DNA of 64,000 nucleotides from Rhododendron vialii (GCF_030253575.1 NC_080562.1:20559852-20623851), one strand, 5' to 3'; positions 33,108 through 44,149 are shown, numbered from the stretch's first letter. Numbers and translations are program-made. The notes: generated by a model not told the origin, from the sequence alone.

Positions 33108-33450
33108 GATATTTATAGGCTATAGAAAAGAGGGTTTCACGTTTAAGTTGTGATTTACAAAACTAATACCCTTCAAATTTTTTATGAGAATTGGTTATTT
33201 TCTATGAGAATTGTGAATTTTTCTATGATAATTGTGAATTTTTCTATGAGAAATGTGTTTTTTCTATGAGAAAGAGGGGTATTTATAGGCTATAGGAAAG
33301 AGAGTTTCACATTTAAGCTGTGATTTACAAAAATACCTTTCAAATTTTTTATAAGAATTGGTTATTTTTTATGAGAATTGTGAATTTTTCCATGAGAAAT
33401 GTGTTTTTTCTATGCGAACTGCTAATTTTTCTATGAGAAGTGTGTATGAG
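33108..33450 (-). repeat. 170-bp tandem duplication of a promoter-like block
   Basis: ATTTATAGGCTATAG(A/G)AAAG followed by AG(G/A)GTTTCAC(G/A)TTTAAG occurs at 33111 and again at 33281. The block includes the TATA-like sequence of small ORF 2 and motif copies (TATGAGAATTG). A further pair with a 165-bp period (CTATGTAAACTGT(G/A)AA at 33531 and 33696) follows. Confidence 0.75.
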
Positions 33451-33831
33451 AACTATGCAAACTGCTAATTTTTCTATGAGAAGTGTGTGTATGAGAACTG
33501 TTTTTTTTCTATACGAACTGCAAGATAAGGCTATGTAAACTGTGAACAATGAAAAATGGAGTTCAGAGAAAGATGATTGTATTTTTCTATGAGAAGTGTG
33601 TATGAGAACTGTATTTTTTCTATGCGAACTTCAAATTTTTCTATGAGAAGTGTGCATGAGAACTGTGTTTTTTCTTTGCGAACTTTTAGATAAGGCTATG
33701 TAAACTGTAAATAATGAAAAATGAAGTTCAGAGAAAGATGATTGTATTTCTTCATTAACCACTATATAACTCATTAACCACTACACAACTCATGAACAAC
33801 AAAACTTCTAACTTTGATGAGTAAGTTGAAT

Positions 33832-35010
33832 CTATCCTTGTTTTTTCTTCTCTTCAAGAAGCTTCTGGACGTCATAATATTTTTGCAGTCTGAGATTTTC
33901 CATCCTGTAATAATAAATCTCTGGAGTCCATGATCTCTTTAGATCACTGACAAATGCTTGCACATTATCAGCTCTCATTTGAAGGCATTGTTGCTTTGTT
34001 AGGTTGCTTTGAATTAATCTTTTCATTAGCTTTTGGCGAATATTGTAAGCAACAACAACTGCACAATCAACCCTGTGAATACACGACTAATGTTAGGGAC
34101 TTATATAAGATGCAGTGACAAGTTTTGAAAGTTTAAGGATACTTACGAGCTTGGTTCTTGTTGTGGTGCATCGGCCATGAGCTTTGCAGATATTTTAATC
34201 TTCTTCTTGCACCGTTGGTTAATGTAGTTCGTGACATTCTTTCTCTGTTACAGAATATGATCATGGATACATTAACGATATTCACTTCACATAAACTATT
34301 CATGTAGACTACAATACATAGTTGAAAGAGTTCATATATTTTTCTTAGAATAAGGAGGGATTATGTAACCAGATTGGCAGTTGCATCACAGTATTTATCT
34401 TGTCTCCCTCGTCTGCGGATGGAGTTGTAGAACCTCCATTCTTGGTCAATGGTGTTTAGCTCAAGCAAAGTATAATGATTTGAACCATATATTGGGAAAA
34501 TAATTGTTCTTGTTTTCCAAATCTTTGAGCTGACGACATCGAGTGCTCTGTTAGCTAAGTCTTGATCATGTCCAAGGAAGGTCTGTTTGGTAAGAAGATA
34601 ATTACGCAACTTCTTAAGTGTGAGTGTATGCTACAAGAATTGTGAGAGAGTGCTTCCTTTTCTTACCGAGTCAAAGCTGTTGAATACAAACGGCATATCT
34701 TGTTGGGAATCTTCTATTCCCAATGAAAAAGATGGTCCAGATGTTGGTGGTTGTAGTGTTGTAGTCAGCAAGTGGACATAGGCATCTATTGGCTGTATCA
34801 GAATGTAAAAAGAATTTGTTTATCACATATAGTTCTAATAGAAATACACAGTTCTCATAGAAAAACATAGTTCTCATGTACACTTCTCTTAAAAATATAG
34901 AAATAGAGTTGCTTTTTTGTGTTACCTGGCCTGTTAATTCTCGATCACATAGCAGAAACCTCACATCTTCTTGAAATATTCACAGGCTATTGTCTTCACA
35001 ATCCCATATG
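33832..35010 (-). pseudogene. Ulp1-like (C48) cysteine protease region of the MULE
   Basis: Read on the minus strand: DVRFLLCDRELTGQ, an intron of about 135 bp containing the repeat motif, PIDAYVHLLTTTLQPP, an intron, then ...GSNHYTLLELNTIDQEWRFYNSI, an intron, a Lys-rich exon, an intron, and VDCAVVVAYNIRQK through to the end EEKKKQG at 33832. NHYTLL carries the catalytic His, DCAVVV the catalytic Cys, and the Gln-rich segment before it (APQQEPSS) probably the oxyanion Gln. The usual Asp (YDSL in Ulp1) is Asn (FYNSI) here. An in-frame TGA follows DCEDNSL upstream. Ulp1 enzymes cleave SUMO or related modifiers. Copies carried by MULEs are of unknown function. The enzyme is probably dead. Confidence 0.8.
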
Positions 35011-35039
35011 TATGTATTGCATAATATACATAACATTAG

Positions 35040-36570
35040 CCAATCTAAAATGATTTAATGATTGTAAATTGTGTGCTTTAGCATTTTTACCATTCCTTCT
35101 CGAGTTCCCAATATTTTCTGATTGTTTGTTGGCATTGGCCAGGTAGCACGGCAAGGGCAATATCTGCCTTTTTTTTCCAGTGGAGCGATCTTGGTTTCAA
35201 GTTTTTTGTTTTCTGTTTGTGGCTGGTTAGTTTCGGTAAGAACAAATTGTTCTTTTTTACGACCATCCTTTGTGATTGAACTATAGTAATAGTCGTCATC
35301 TATATTTTGCCTTTGTGGTCTTTGTTTTGCATTTTCATCTTTGTTGTCCCCTTCAGACTTTTTCCCGCCAGGAGCATATAGTTGAGTAACTGCATGCACC
35401 ACTTGCTCAATCTTCTGATCAGTGTACGTTTGTGTAATGTTATGTATTGCTCCCTCACTGCATTGTGTGAACAGAGAGGGATCAATCTCGACAGCCGGTA
35501 AATGCTTTTGAGGTTCTTTGGTATGTTGCGGTTGCACGAAAAGCTTGTTGGTGATGGAAATCTTATTGGTGAGGCTGCGTATTTCTACATCCTTTTGATC
35601 AATTATAGCCTTGTGCCTTTGTTCAGTTGTGCTCAGATACTTTTGCAGCTGGTCCTTTTCGGTTGTTAAGGATTCAATTTACATGTTAAGGCCCTTTTCG
35701 ATTTTGTTCTTCTCAATTTCAAACTGTTGCAGCATCATTTGTTTTTGTTTTTTCAAATCTGCAATGTTCTGTTCTTTTGCCTTCAAAATTTGATTGGACA
35801 TAGTATCCATCTTCTGCAGCTTTTCTTTCAGTGAATCCCTTTCTTTTCCCACTTCCAGTAGCTATTTTTTCAGTGTATCCCTGTCCTTTTCCAAAACGTT
35901 GGACATAGTATTCATCTTCTGCAGGTTTTCTTTCAGTGAATCCCTTTCTTTTTTCATTTCCAGCAGCTGATTTTTCATTGCATTGCTATCCTTTTCCAAA
36001 ACTGCAGTCCTCTCTAGAAGGAACTTGTGTTGTTCTTGGTCCTGCAAGATTATGTTGGACATAGTAACTATCTTCTGCAACTTTTCTTGCAGTGCATGGT
36101 GTTCTTTTTCCATTTCCACCAGCTAATTTTTCATTACATCCTTGTCCGTTTCAAGTCCGTGGTTTGGTTGTTCACGTATTTGTTTTTTATTCTGAAGATC
36201 TTGGACTTGTTGCTGGAGATCCTTTATGATAACTTGATTATTGTCCTCCAGTAAGCTGTCACAGAATTTACCCATCTGGTTGTGCTCTTTAATTAGGCCC
36301 TGACTGAAATTAATGGAGTCCACAGGTGGTAGATACTTGGAACCATAGTCTCGCCTGATTGTGATTGTGAGAACAATGCTTGTTGTTGCTCAGGAGATGA
36401 TGTTAAGTGTATCTCATCAAGTCGTTGTACTGCCGGAGTTTGAGAAGATTGTGTATGCTGCATCATCTGTGATATAGTTTCCCTGTTGTTGTCATCTACA
36501 ACTTCTGGGTGTGCCATGCTGTAGACCTGCGCCTCTTGACATGTTTCTTGAAGTTCATCCTCATATACCT
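35040..36570 (-). pseudogene. Middle region of the MULE Ulp1 gene: coiled coil and linker
   Basis: On the minus strand an acceptor before VYEDELQETCQE (about 36567) opens a Gln/Ser-rich stretch. After a frameshift near 36340 comes a long heptad-like coiled coil (about 36320-35660). It contains three imperfect internal units of the form LQKM-TMSN followed by NQLLEMxKERDSLKE. Three in-frame stops interrupt it (at KN*LVEM near 36125, KK*LLEV near 35862 and NM*IESL near 35680). The linker then reads PAVEIDPSLFTQ and CQQTIRKYWELEKEW. Such Glu/Lys-rich linkers precede the protease domain in transposon-borne Ulp1 proteins. Two of the stops look like CAG to TAG changes. Confidence 0.75.
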
Positions 36571-36768
36571 GAAATATATGAACTCACAATCAGAATTGTG
36601 TTTTTTGTGATTGAGAATTGTGTATTTTTGTATGAGAACTGTGTTTTTGCTATGGTAACTATATTTTTTTATATGAGAAGTGTGTATTTGTCTATGAGAA
36701 TTGTTTAGTTTCTATGAGAAGTGTATATTTTTGTGTCCAAGTTAAGCCATTTGATTAGTGTTTTTACC
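36571..36768 (-). other. Intron of the Ulp1-like gene with repeat motif
   Basis: Between the exon ending KVNIK (donor GT near 36768 on the minus strand) and the acceptor near 36571, the sequence is made of TGTGTATTTTTGTATGAGAA-like copies in plus orientation, that is, opposite to the gene's transcription. Confidence 0.6.
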
Positions 36769-36826
36769 TTAATGTTGACTTTACTCAAATCTTCTAGATC
36801 ATCAAATCTTTTTTTCAGGTCTGAGG

Positions 36827-37920
36827 TGTAACGTCCCTGAATTTTGGTCAATAAAAATTTTGTTAAATGTTTGAATTTTATTTAAATTACTTATTTTCTC
36901 TTGAGTGGCTATATGATTTCTTGTTTATTTTCGTCGTAGTTAGATTTTGGTCATTTGTTTAACTCTCAACTAGAAACCCTACTTGACCAATCGAATTAGA
37001 TTCCAACCGACTACTTGGAGGAACCAAGCAATCAACTCACCTAGTTACTAGATGAACCTTTTGGACCTTTTGAAACTTTTGCCTTTACCCTTTGGTCCAT
37101 AATGGTTAGGATAATTTTTGTCCATTGGACAATAAGTTTTTCATTACTATATTTTGTTTAAAGTATATGTAGTCTTTTCAAAATCTTATTTTAAGTATAA
37201 AAGTACTTGTACTTCTTTTATCCATTGGTCTTTACCCGCTAGGGAAACTATTATCCATTGGGTAATAGCCCAATCTTCCAACAAGGTACAAAGTTTTAAT
37301 TAAATAAATCAAGTATGGATTTTCCATGTGATTTTATGCATTAAAATATTGGGGTATATCTAAACCCTAGATTTCCTAGTACTTTATTGATTAAACTAGT
37401 TCTTGTACTCTATTATAAACTAATGGGGAGAATCCTAGCCTTTTATTTAATTGGGGTACTTGGTACCACACCTATATTTAAATATAGGGTTTTTGTCACA
37501 TGCTTTAAAGGACAACCTTTGATTATTTTAATATAAAAGTTCCCTAGTTACTATTGTCCATTGGACAATAAAAGTTAAGAGATTTATTATCCATTGGGTA
37601 AAAGATTTAATCTTTCAACCAAGTACATGGGTTTATTAAACTAATCTTTTTCTTAAACCCCATGTGATGAAGTACATATTATTTTATTATAAAAGTACTT
37701 AGTAGCCTTTAAGGCCTAAGATTCTTAAAGTACTCTTTTATTATTTTATATTGGGGTTTTGTACCCAATTGGATTAATTTATTGGGGAGTTGATCTTCAT
37801 AGAGTACAATAGTACACTAGTTTATTTATTTAAAGGGACATGTACCTAATTGGATTTCTTTAATGGGATTTTAGATTTAGAAAATCTAGTACTTTGGTAC
37901 TTTTGACTTATTCTTTCTTG

Positions 37921-37956
<36 letters not shown>

Positions 37957-37959
37957 TAC

Positions 37960-38005
<46 letters not shown>

Positions 38006-40281
38006 GCGAGAGAGAGGAGGGAGAGAGGAGAGAGAGAAAGGAGGAAAGAGAGAGGAAATTTGATTGTACCTTCCATGATCTTTCCTACATCTTTCAAATC
38101 CATAGGTGAATCTTTCTCCTAGCCAAACTTAACTCTCCTTTGTACTTCCATGATTTGTTTAAAGACCAAATCTTGTACCATTGTCTCCTTTCTTCCAACA
38201 AATCTTCCATAATCCCATCCAAGGACAAATCCTAGCCATGCAAGTCTAGGGTTAGGCTTTGATCTTTCAAAGATTGCACGACATGTGTCAAAATTTGAGG
38301 TAGAGAGAGAGAGGGGGGCCGGCCTTGGGAGAGAGGAAGAGGGGGGCCGGCCTTGGGAGAGAGGAAGAGGGCATGCCTTGGCCTATAAATAGCAAGCCAT
38401 TCCAAGCATTTCAACTCACACCTTCACCTAGCAACTTCTCTCTCTCGAAATTCTTTGTTCTTTCTTTGTTCTTGCTTAGTTCTTCTTTGTTCTTGAGTTG
38501 TTCTTGAGTTCTTCAAGAAACTCAACCTAAGCCGCCACTAAACCGCCGCCCGACCACCCTTCGATCCATAAAGTAGAGTAGTGTTAGTCAAGATTAGGTT
38601 TCGAGAGAGACCTTTCTCTTTCGAAGCTACCGGGAACTACCGTAGGAGGTTACTCCGTCCGATAGTCGACTAACCTTCCGTAGCCGTTACTACCGCCTAG
38701 AAGAATGGTAAGGAAATCCTTACTTACTTCCTATTTACTTACTCAAGTATAACGTTGTTATTTTGAACGGCTAAGAAAGAATGGTATATGAAGTGTATCT
38801 TTACCTATTTACTTTAAGTATTCGTATTTTGATGGTTATGAGTATGCGTATATGAGTTGCTTGTATTATTTTTGGTGTGATAAAGCATAAGTGATTTCAC
38901 TCTAAAGGCGTCCGTACATGTGGCGTTGTGCTTTGAATAAAGCATAAGTGATACACTCCAAAGGCGTCCGTACATGTGGCGTTATGCTATAAGTAGTGAT
39001 TGAGCGTGATAAGTAATATAGATTTAGATGATCTTGTTAGAATGATTTCTGCTTACTTTTGTCCTACCGCGGAGTCTTTGCATGTAAACGAGACACGAGA
39101 AGCGAGAAAGTAGAAACATGACACCTAGGGTGTGGTTAATGAAGGGAAATGTTTTCGAGGAAAGAAATATTTTGAAACAACATAATGACTAGTTTTGGGT
39201 GGCATTATGTGAGTTGTGTGCGTGTGTAAAAGAAACATTTGAAAGGGTGAAAAGTTTTGAAATCCGCAATGTGGCCGGACTTGCCCATTGTGTGAGGTGT
39301 GTGTGTGTTCCAATGAGAATCCGGGAAAAACGAAACTATTGTGAGGTTGTGTGTGTTCCAATGGAGATCCGGGAAAAGCGGAACCATTGTGAGGTGTGTG
39401 TGTATTCCAATGGGAATCCGGGAAAAATGGAACCATTGTGAGGTTGTGTGTGTTCCAATGGAGATCCGGGAAAAGCGGAACCATTGTGAGGTTGTGTGTG
39501 TTTCAATGAGAATCCTAGAAAAGCGGAACCATTGTGAGGTTGTGTGTGTTCCAATGGAGATCCGGAATAGCGGAACCATTGTGAGGTTGTGTGCGTTCCC
39601 ATGGGAACCCGGACCGGCGGAACCATGGTGAGGTATGGCTTGGTTATCCGCGGAGAGGAGCCAATGCAAGATTTTGTGTGCCAATGGGAACCCGGTGCGG
39701 TGGAACCATTGTGAGGATACTCGGGAACCCGGAACGGCGGAACCAAGGTTGGGTGTGTTAAAAATGATTTTTGAAAAGTTGATTTGTAAATGAAAATGTT
39801 GACACGGTCTACGATGAGTCGCGTAGGAAAAACCTAGAAATCTTGGACACCAACGATAGTTGATTAACGAATGTGGATGTGTCATTGTTAACTGTGTATA
39901 TACGTATCATGTGGAAATTGATGTTTTATTATAGCCTTGTTTTTACGTTAAGGTTGGTGGGTAAGAATTTCCCTATTGAGAGTTGTAGCTCACGGTGTTG
40001 CCTTTTGGTAACCCTGACATATTATATTGGTGGTGACACCGGTATAATATGTCAGACCTTGTAGATGTTCAAAGACGAACAGTTCACCGTGGAGGCTTTT
40101 GGAGCAGAGGAGCTTGCTAGGATGGAAGAGCAAGCAGGGTAGTATTAGGAACCCTAGTTTCCTTCCTTGTTGAATAAATGTACCCTTTTCTTATGATGTA
40201 TTTATGATGTAATAATGAGCCAGACTCTCTTTATTATATAATAAATGCCTCATTAACGTACCCAAAATTCGGGGCGTTACA
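36827..40281 (-). mobile_element. Solo LTR (3455 bp) of a long-LTR retrotransposon
   Basis: It begins TGTAACGTCCCTGAATTTTG and ends CCAAAATTCGGGGCGTTACA, so TG...CA with an inverted terminal of about 20 bp. It is flanked by exact 5-bp duplications TGAGG (36822-36826 and 40282-40286). The size and ends suit the Tekay/Del group of Ty3 elements, whose LTRs are of this length; the clade is inferred. Inside are a TATA box CCTATAAATAG (about 38381), polyadenylation-like AATAAA sequences near 40230, a TA/GA microsatellite (37922-38002) and an array of a 48-bp unit (39285-39740). No internal coding region and no second LTR are present, so it arose by LTR-LTR recombination. It splits an exon of the Ulp1-like gene. 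Orientation is not firmly set; the TATA box implies plus-strand transcription. Confidence 0.85.
39285..39740 (+). repeat. 48-bp tandem array inside the solo LTR
   Basis: Units of the form GTGAGGTTGTGTGTGTTCCA followed by ATGGGAATCCGG and CGGAACCATT recur at about 48-bp steps (GTGAGG at 39341, 39389, 39438, 39486, 39534 and on), roughly nine copies with increasing divergence rightward. Long open frames on both strands across it are products of the repeat. Confidence 0.8.
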
Positions 40282-40286
40282 TGAGG

Positions 40287-41430
40287 TGTTCCAGTTTAGT
40301 AGCCTTGGAATTGCTTCATTTTGATGTCGTGGAATCAAATCCATGTGTTCACAGATCCAGTACTGCAAAAACAGGTAAAAAAGAAATTATTATAATAAAA
40401 GAAAATTATTAGAATACCCAAAAACATTTCTCATAGAAAAATAGTTTTATCTTACCATCAATGCCACCACACATCCTGTTGCATCTCTTGGTTTTTCATG
40501 GAACTTATGCATTGATGTATTCAATGTTTCTGCAATGGATTGTGCCCAGTCGTAGTCTTTTATTTCTTCTATTTTTTCCATGAAATGCACGTATGTCCAT
40601 GCAATGGTGACTCCTGATGTGGAGAAGAACAACATCAGGCAAATGAACATGCATATGAGGCGGACTACATCTCGAATGTCTTCATCAGTTATGAATTCCT
40701 CTTTTTTTTTGCAGTATTTCGTTGATCATGTCTTTCATCTTTTTACTACCAATCCTTGCCTTCTGTATCCCCCTTCTTGTTGCAAATGCAACATCGTTTT
40801 TCTTCTTGTTCAAATCTCCTATTGGTTTGTTCCCACAAGCTATTCCAAAGATTAGCTTGATGTCATTCCTTGTTATGGCAACCTTCTTACCACCAATGTG
40901 GAACTTGTTGTCATTGGTATCATAGTTCTCAATAATACTCAGGATGGGTTTATCATGCTTCATGCAAGTTTTTTCGGCCAACTTGCCTTTCCTAACGGCA
41001 TCAATCAGCATCCAAATTGGTGTTTGTTTCAATAGCTCCAAGTGGGCATTGTTCAAGTTCAGTTTTGACAATAGCTCCACTGTTCCTATTACATTGGACC
41101 TGAATGTGCATTGCTTTTGGGTTTGGGTTTGGGAGTCTGGTTCTGGTTCTGATTCTGATTCTTGGGTAAGCCTTCGGTGTTTCGTGGCCATCTTTTTCTT
41201 TCGTCGTGTTTGCTTCTAGGTCTGGATTGGGGAGTCTAGTTCAGATTCCGATTCTTGGGTAAGCTTTTGGCGTTTTTTGACCACCTTTTTCTGTTTTGGG
41301 CTCTATCGTTTCTTTCCTTGAGTTTGCAAAGGGAACTGTGATGCTTGGCTAACCATTGAGGTTGCTGTCCTGTCAGGTTGAGATTTCGATCTTGTAATAA
41401 CTGCTGCCTCCTCCATTGTTAGTGTTCTTG
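40287..41430 (-). pseudogene. N-terminal region of the MULE Ulp1-like gene (plant mobile domain-like)
   Basis: On the minus strand a Ser/Glu-rich basic N-terminus appears twice in tandem (LTQESESELDSPIQT, stop, then MATKHRRLTQESESEPEPDS). A globular region follows with STVELL-like, PIWMLIDAVRKGKL, GGKKVAITRNDIKLIFGI and, after a frameshift in an A9 run (40702-40710), EDIRDVVRLICMFICL. An intron (donor near 40455) leads to YWICEHMDLIPRH and PRLLNW, where the solo LTR has inserted. This resembles the DUF1985/plant-mobile-domain-like regions that precede Ulp1 domains in plant transposon proteins. Lys/Arg clusters (KQTRRKKK) could be nuclear localisation signals. Confidence 0.7.
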
Positions 41431-41559
41431 GTCTGATCTTGTAAGAAGTTTTGAAATCTTGTGTGTAAGTCTTTTTGTGCCCTGTTAAATATATGAACAA
41501 AAGTGTTTATGTTGGCTCATCATAGGTATAACACACAGTTCGCGTAGAGAATTCGCATA

Positions 41560-43110
41560 TGTTATCATGCACATTTTCTATAATGTACTTTGGTATACAA
41601 TTTATAGCACGTGGAATGTTTGACTTTGACACGAAATACACACTTCTTATACAAAAATGCATACTTCTCATAGAAAAATGCACATTTTTCATAAAAAAAA
41701 TACACAATTATCATAGAAAATACACAGTTCTCATATGCCTTAACACAGTTCTCATACAAAAATAAACACTTCTTATACAATTGGTAGCACATAGAATGTT
41801 TAACTTACACTTCCCATAGAAAAATACACATTTCTCATAGAAAATACATAATCCTCATATGCCTTAACACAGTTCTCATACAAAAATAAACACTTCTTAT
41901 ACAATTGGTAGCACATAGAATGTTTAACTTACACTTCCCATAGAAAAATACACACTTCTCATAGAAAATACAGAATCCTCATATGCCTTAACACAGTTCT
42001 CATACAAAAATAAACACTTCTTATACAATTGGTAGCACATAGAATGTTTAACTTACACTTCCCATAGAAAAATACACACTTCTCATAGAAAATACATAAT
42101 CCTCATATGCCTTAACACAGTTCTCATACAAAAATAAACACTTCTTATACAATTGGTAGCACATAGAATGTTTAACTTACACTTCCCATAGAAAAATACA
42201 CACTTCTCATAGAAAATACATAATCCTCATATGCCTTAACACAGTTCTCATACAAAAATAAACACTTCTTATACAATTGGTAGCACATAGAATGTTTAAC
42301 TTACACTTCCCATAGAAAAATACACACTTCTCATAGAAAATACACAATCCTCATATGCCTTAACACAGTTCTCATACAAAAATAAACACTTCTTATACAA
42401 TTGATAGCACATAGAATGTTTAACTTCGACATGAAAAACGCACTTGTCATGAAAAAATACACACTTCTCATAGAAAAATACACATTTCTTATAGAAATCT
42501 ACACACTTCTCATAGAAAAATACACACTTCTCATATAAAAATACACACTTCCCATAGAAAAATACACACTTATCATAGAAAATAAATATTTCTCATTAAA
42601 AAAATACACATTTCTCATAGAAAATATACAATCCTTCTAGTAAAATACACATTTCATATATAAAAATGCACACTTCTCATTGTAAAATACACAGTCCTCA
42701 TATGCCTTAACACAATTCTCATATAAAAATAAACACTTCTTATACAATTGGAAGCACATGAAATACGAACTTCTCATAGAAAAATACACATTTCTCATAG
42801 AAATCTACGCACTTCTCATATAAAATACACACTTTCCATAGAAAAAACACATTTCTCATAGAAAAATACACAGTTCTCATGAAAAAAACACACTTCTCAT
42901 AGACAGTTCTCATGGACAATATACCGTTCTCATAGAAAAATGCAAAGTTCCGATAGAAAAAACACATTTCTCATAGAAAGTTTTCACAGAAAATATACAA
43001 TGTCGGCATAGGTTTTGTTAAAATGTTCACATAGTATGTCCGCATGTGATTAAATACATTTCTCATAGACAGTTTGCATAGAAATTTCGCATAGACATTC
43101 AATATGCTTT
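41560..43110 (-). repeat. Dense array of the TTCTCATAGAAAAATACACA motif
   Basis: Nearly the whole 1.5 kb consists of 18-25 bp variants of (T)TCTCATAGAAAAATACACA, the reverse complement of the motif at the left of the element. The central part is the 124-bp tandem array listed separately. This would be the promoter side of the Ulp1-like gene. Open frames across it are low-complexity products. Confidence 0.85.
41801..42420. repeat. 124-bp tandem array, five near-identical units
   Basis: TTAACTTACACTTCCCATAG starts recur at 41801, 41925, 42049, 42173 and 42297, exactly 124 bp apart, and the next boundary is at 42421 where the sequence diverges. Units differ by only a few bases. Each unit holds about five motif copies plus a unique tail, TTGGTAGCACATAGAATG. 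Low divergence implies recent amplification or homogenisation. Confidence 0.95.
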
Positions 43111-43129
43111 AATGCACAGTTTCACCTAT

Positions 43130-43402
43130 ACACGTCGCGGGTCACGTTCGCGAACTCTCTCCCTACCGCTCAACAAAACCCTAAGTAATTGGGTTCAGTC
43201 GAATGACACACCTTTCTTTGCCATATTGAAGTTTTGCTACCGCTGTAGATTGAAGAGGATTAACGATGTTGGAGATGAACGATTGCACGAGAGTGAGAGA
43301 GAGAGAGAGAGTTCTGTCAGCTTAATTTTGAATTTCTTGAGATTGGATTAGGGTTTTGTTGAGCGGTAGGGAGAGAGTTCACGAACATGACTCGCGACGT
43401 GT
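43130..43402. repeat. 55-bp arm inverted repeat
   Basis: ACACGTCGCGGGTCACGTTC and on to CCCTACCGCTCAACAAAACC (43130-43184) is inverted at 43348-43402 with only three mismatches. The 163-bp spacer contains a GA repeat. The arm sequence resembles a gene leader (CTCTCTCCCTACCGC). No target duplication surrounds it. It lies where the motif array ends and could be a duplicated promoter of the Ulp1-like gene or an unrelated foldback insertion. Confidence 0.8.
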
Positions 43403-43551
43403 TTTTTGGATCCAGGATGCGTGTTTTGGCCTGTGAGGGGTATTTTTGTCCACAATGATGCGCCGGGACTAAAGGGGATAGAGAATATTTTGGGCGGGAC
43501 TGAATTAGGTCCGAACCTAATTTTTGGGGCCGGAGTAAAAATCCCCCATTT

Positions 43552-43770
43552 TTGCAAGTATTTTGTGTTTATTGTAAGCAGCATAAGGTCAATTTCAAGA
43601 CAGGCACTCAAGCTAGCAAGGAAGTCAGCAATTATGTTCATCCATATGTCTGGGCTCCAATTATGGTATTTTCTCACAGTGGTGTCCATTACTTTGTCAG
43701 CTTCATTGATGACTTGGTTCAGAAAGAAAGATACTCCCTCTGTCTCCATTTGTTGGTATTGCTTTCTCAT
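43552..43770 (+). pseudogene. Ty1/copia integrase fragment
   Basis: The plus frame reads KQHKVNFKTGTQASKE, then YVHPYVWAP, GVHYFVSFIDD and LVQKERYSLCL. This is the start of the integrase core of copia elements, where HSDVWGP and YFVTFIDD are usual. The first catalytic Asp region is altered (HPYVW), and no other pol domain is adjacent. It is a short captured or truncated piece inside the MULE's right arm. The longer minus-strand frame over the same bases is its shadow. Confidence 0.7.
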
Positions 43771-43929
43771 CAAATCATTTTCCATTTTACCCTGTAATCA
43801 ATACTACATTTTTTTAATGTGTTAGCACTATTAATTCCAAAAGGGATAGGTAAAAGAGAAAATCAATCAAGTGGTATAATCTTTTCGAGATATTAAAAAG
43901 TGGTTACTAGAACCAACAAATGGGAACGA

Positions 43930-44118
43930 ATATAAGTTTGTTTTTTTTTCTTCGGCAAATACTAGAACTTCATAGACAAGAGAGTTCTTACAAAAGTATT
44001 TAAAGAGATACAAATGCATCCCCAACAGTAATAACAAAAAAAATACAAAGCCCGGTATCTAAGCCCGTTTAGGCCTTTAGCATAAAAGATTTTGAAGAAA
44101 ACCAAGCCACAATAGGCG

Positions 44119-44149
<31 letters not shown>

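Noticed and set aside
39205..39885. Long minus-strand frame (226 codons) rich in HNGS and FPG
   Set aside because: It is produced by the 48-bp tandem array inside the solo LTR; frames on both strands show the same periodicity.
41801..42420. Regular short repeats with unique spacers, superficially like a CRISPR array
   Set aside because: The units are wholly tandem 124-bp copies, the spacers are identical between units, and the context is a plant transposon.
43348..43785. 145-codon minus-strand frame starting MENDLMRKQYQQ
   Set aside because: The plus strand over the same bases encodes a recognisable copia integrase piece; the minus frame has no family resemblance.
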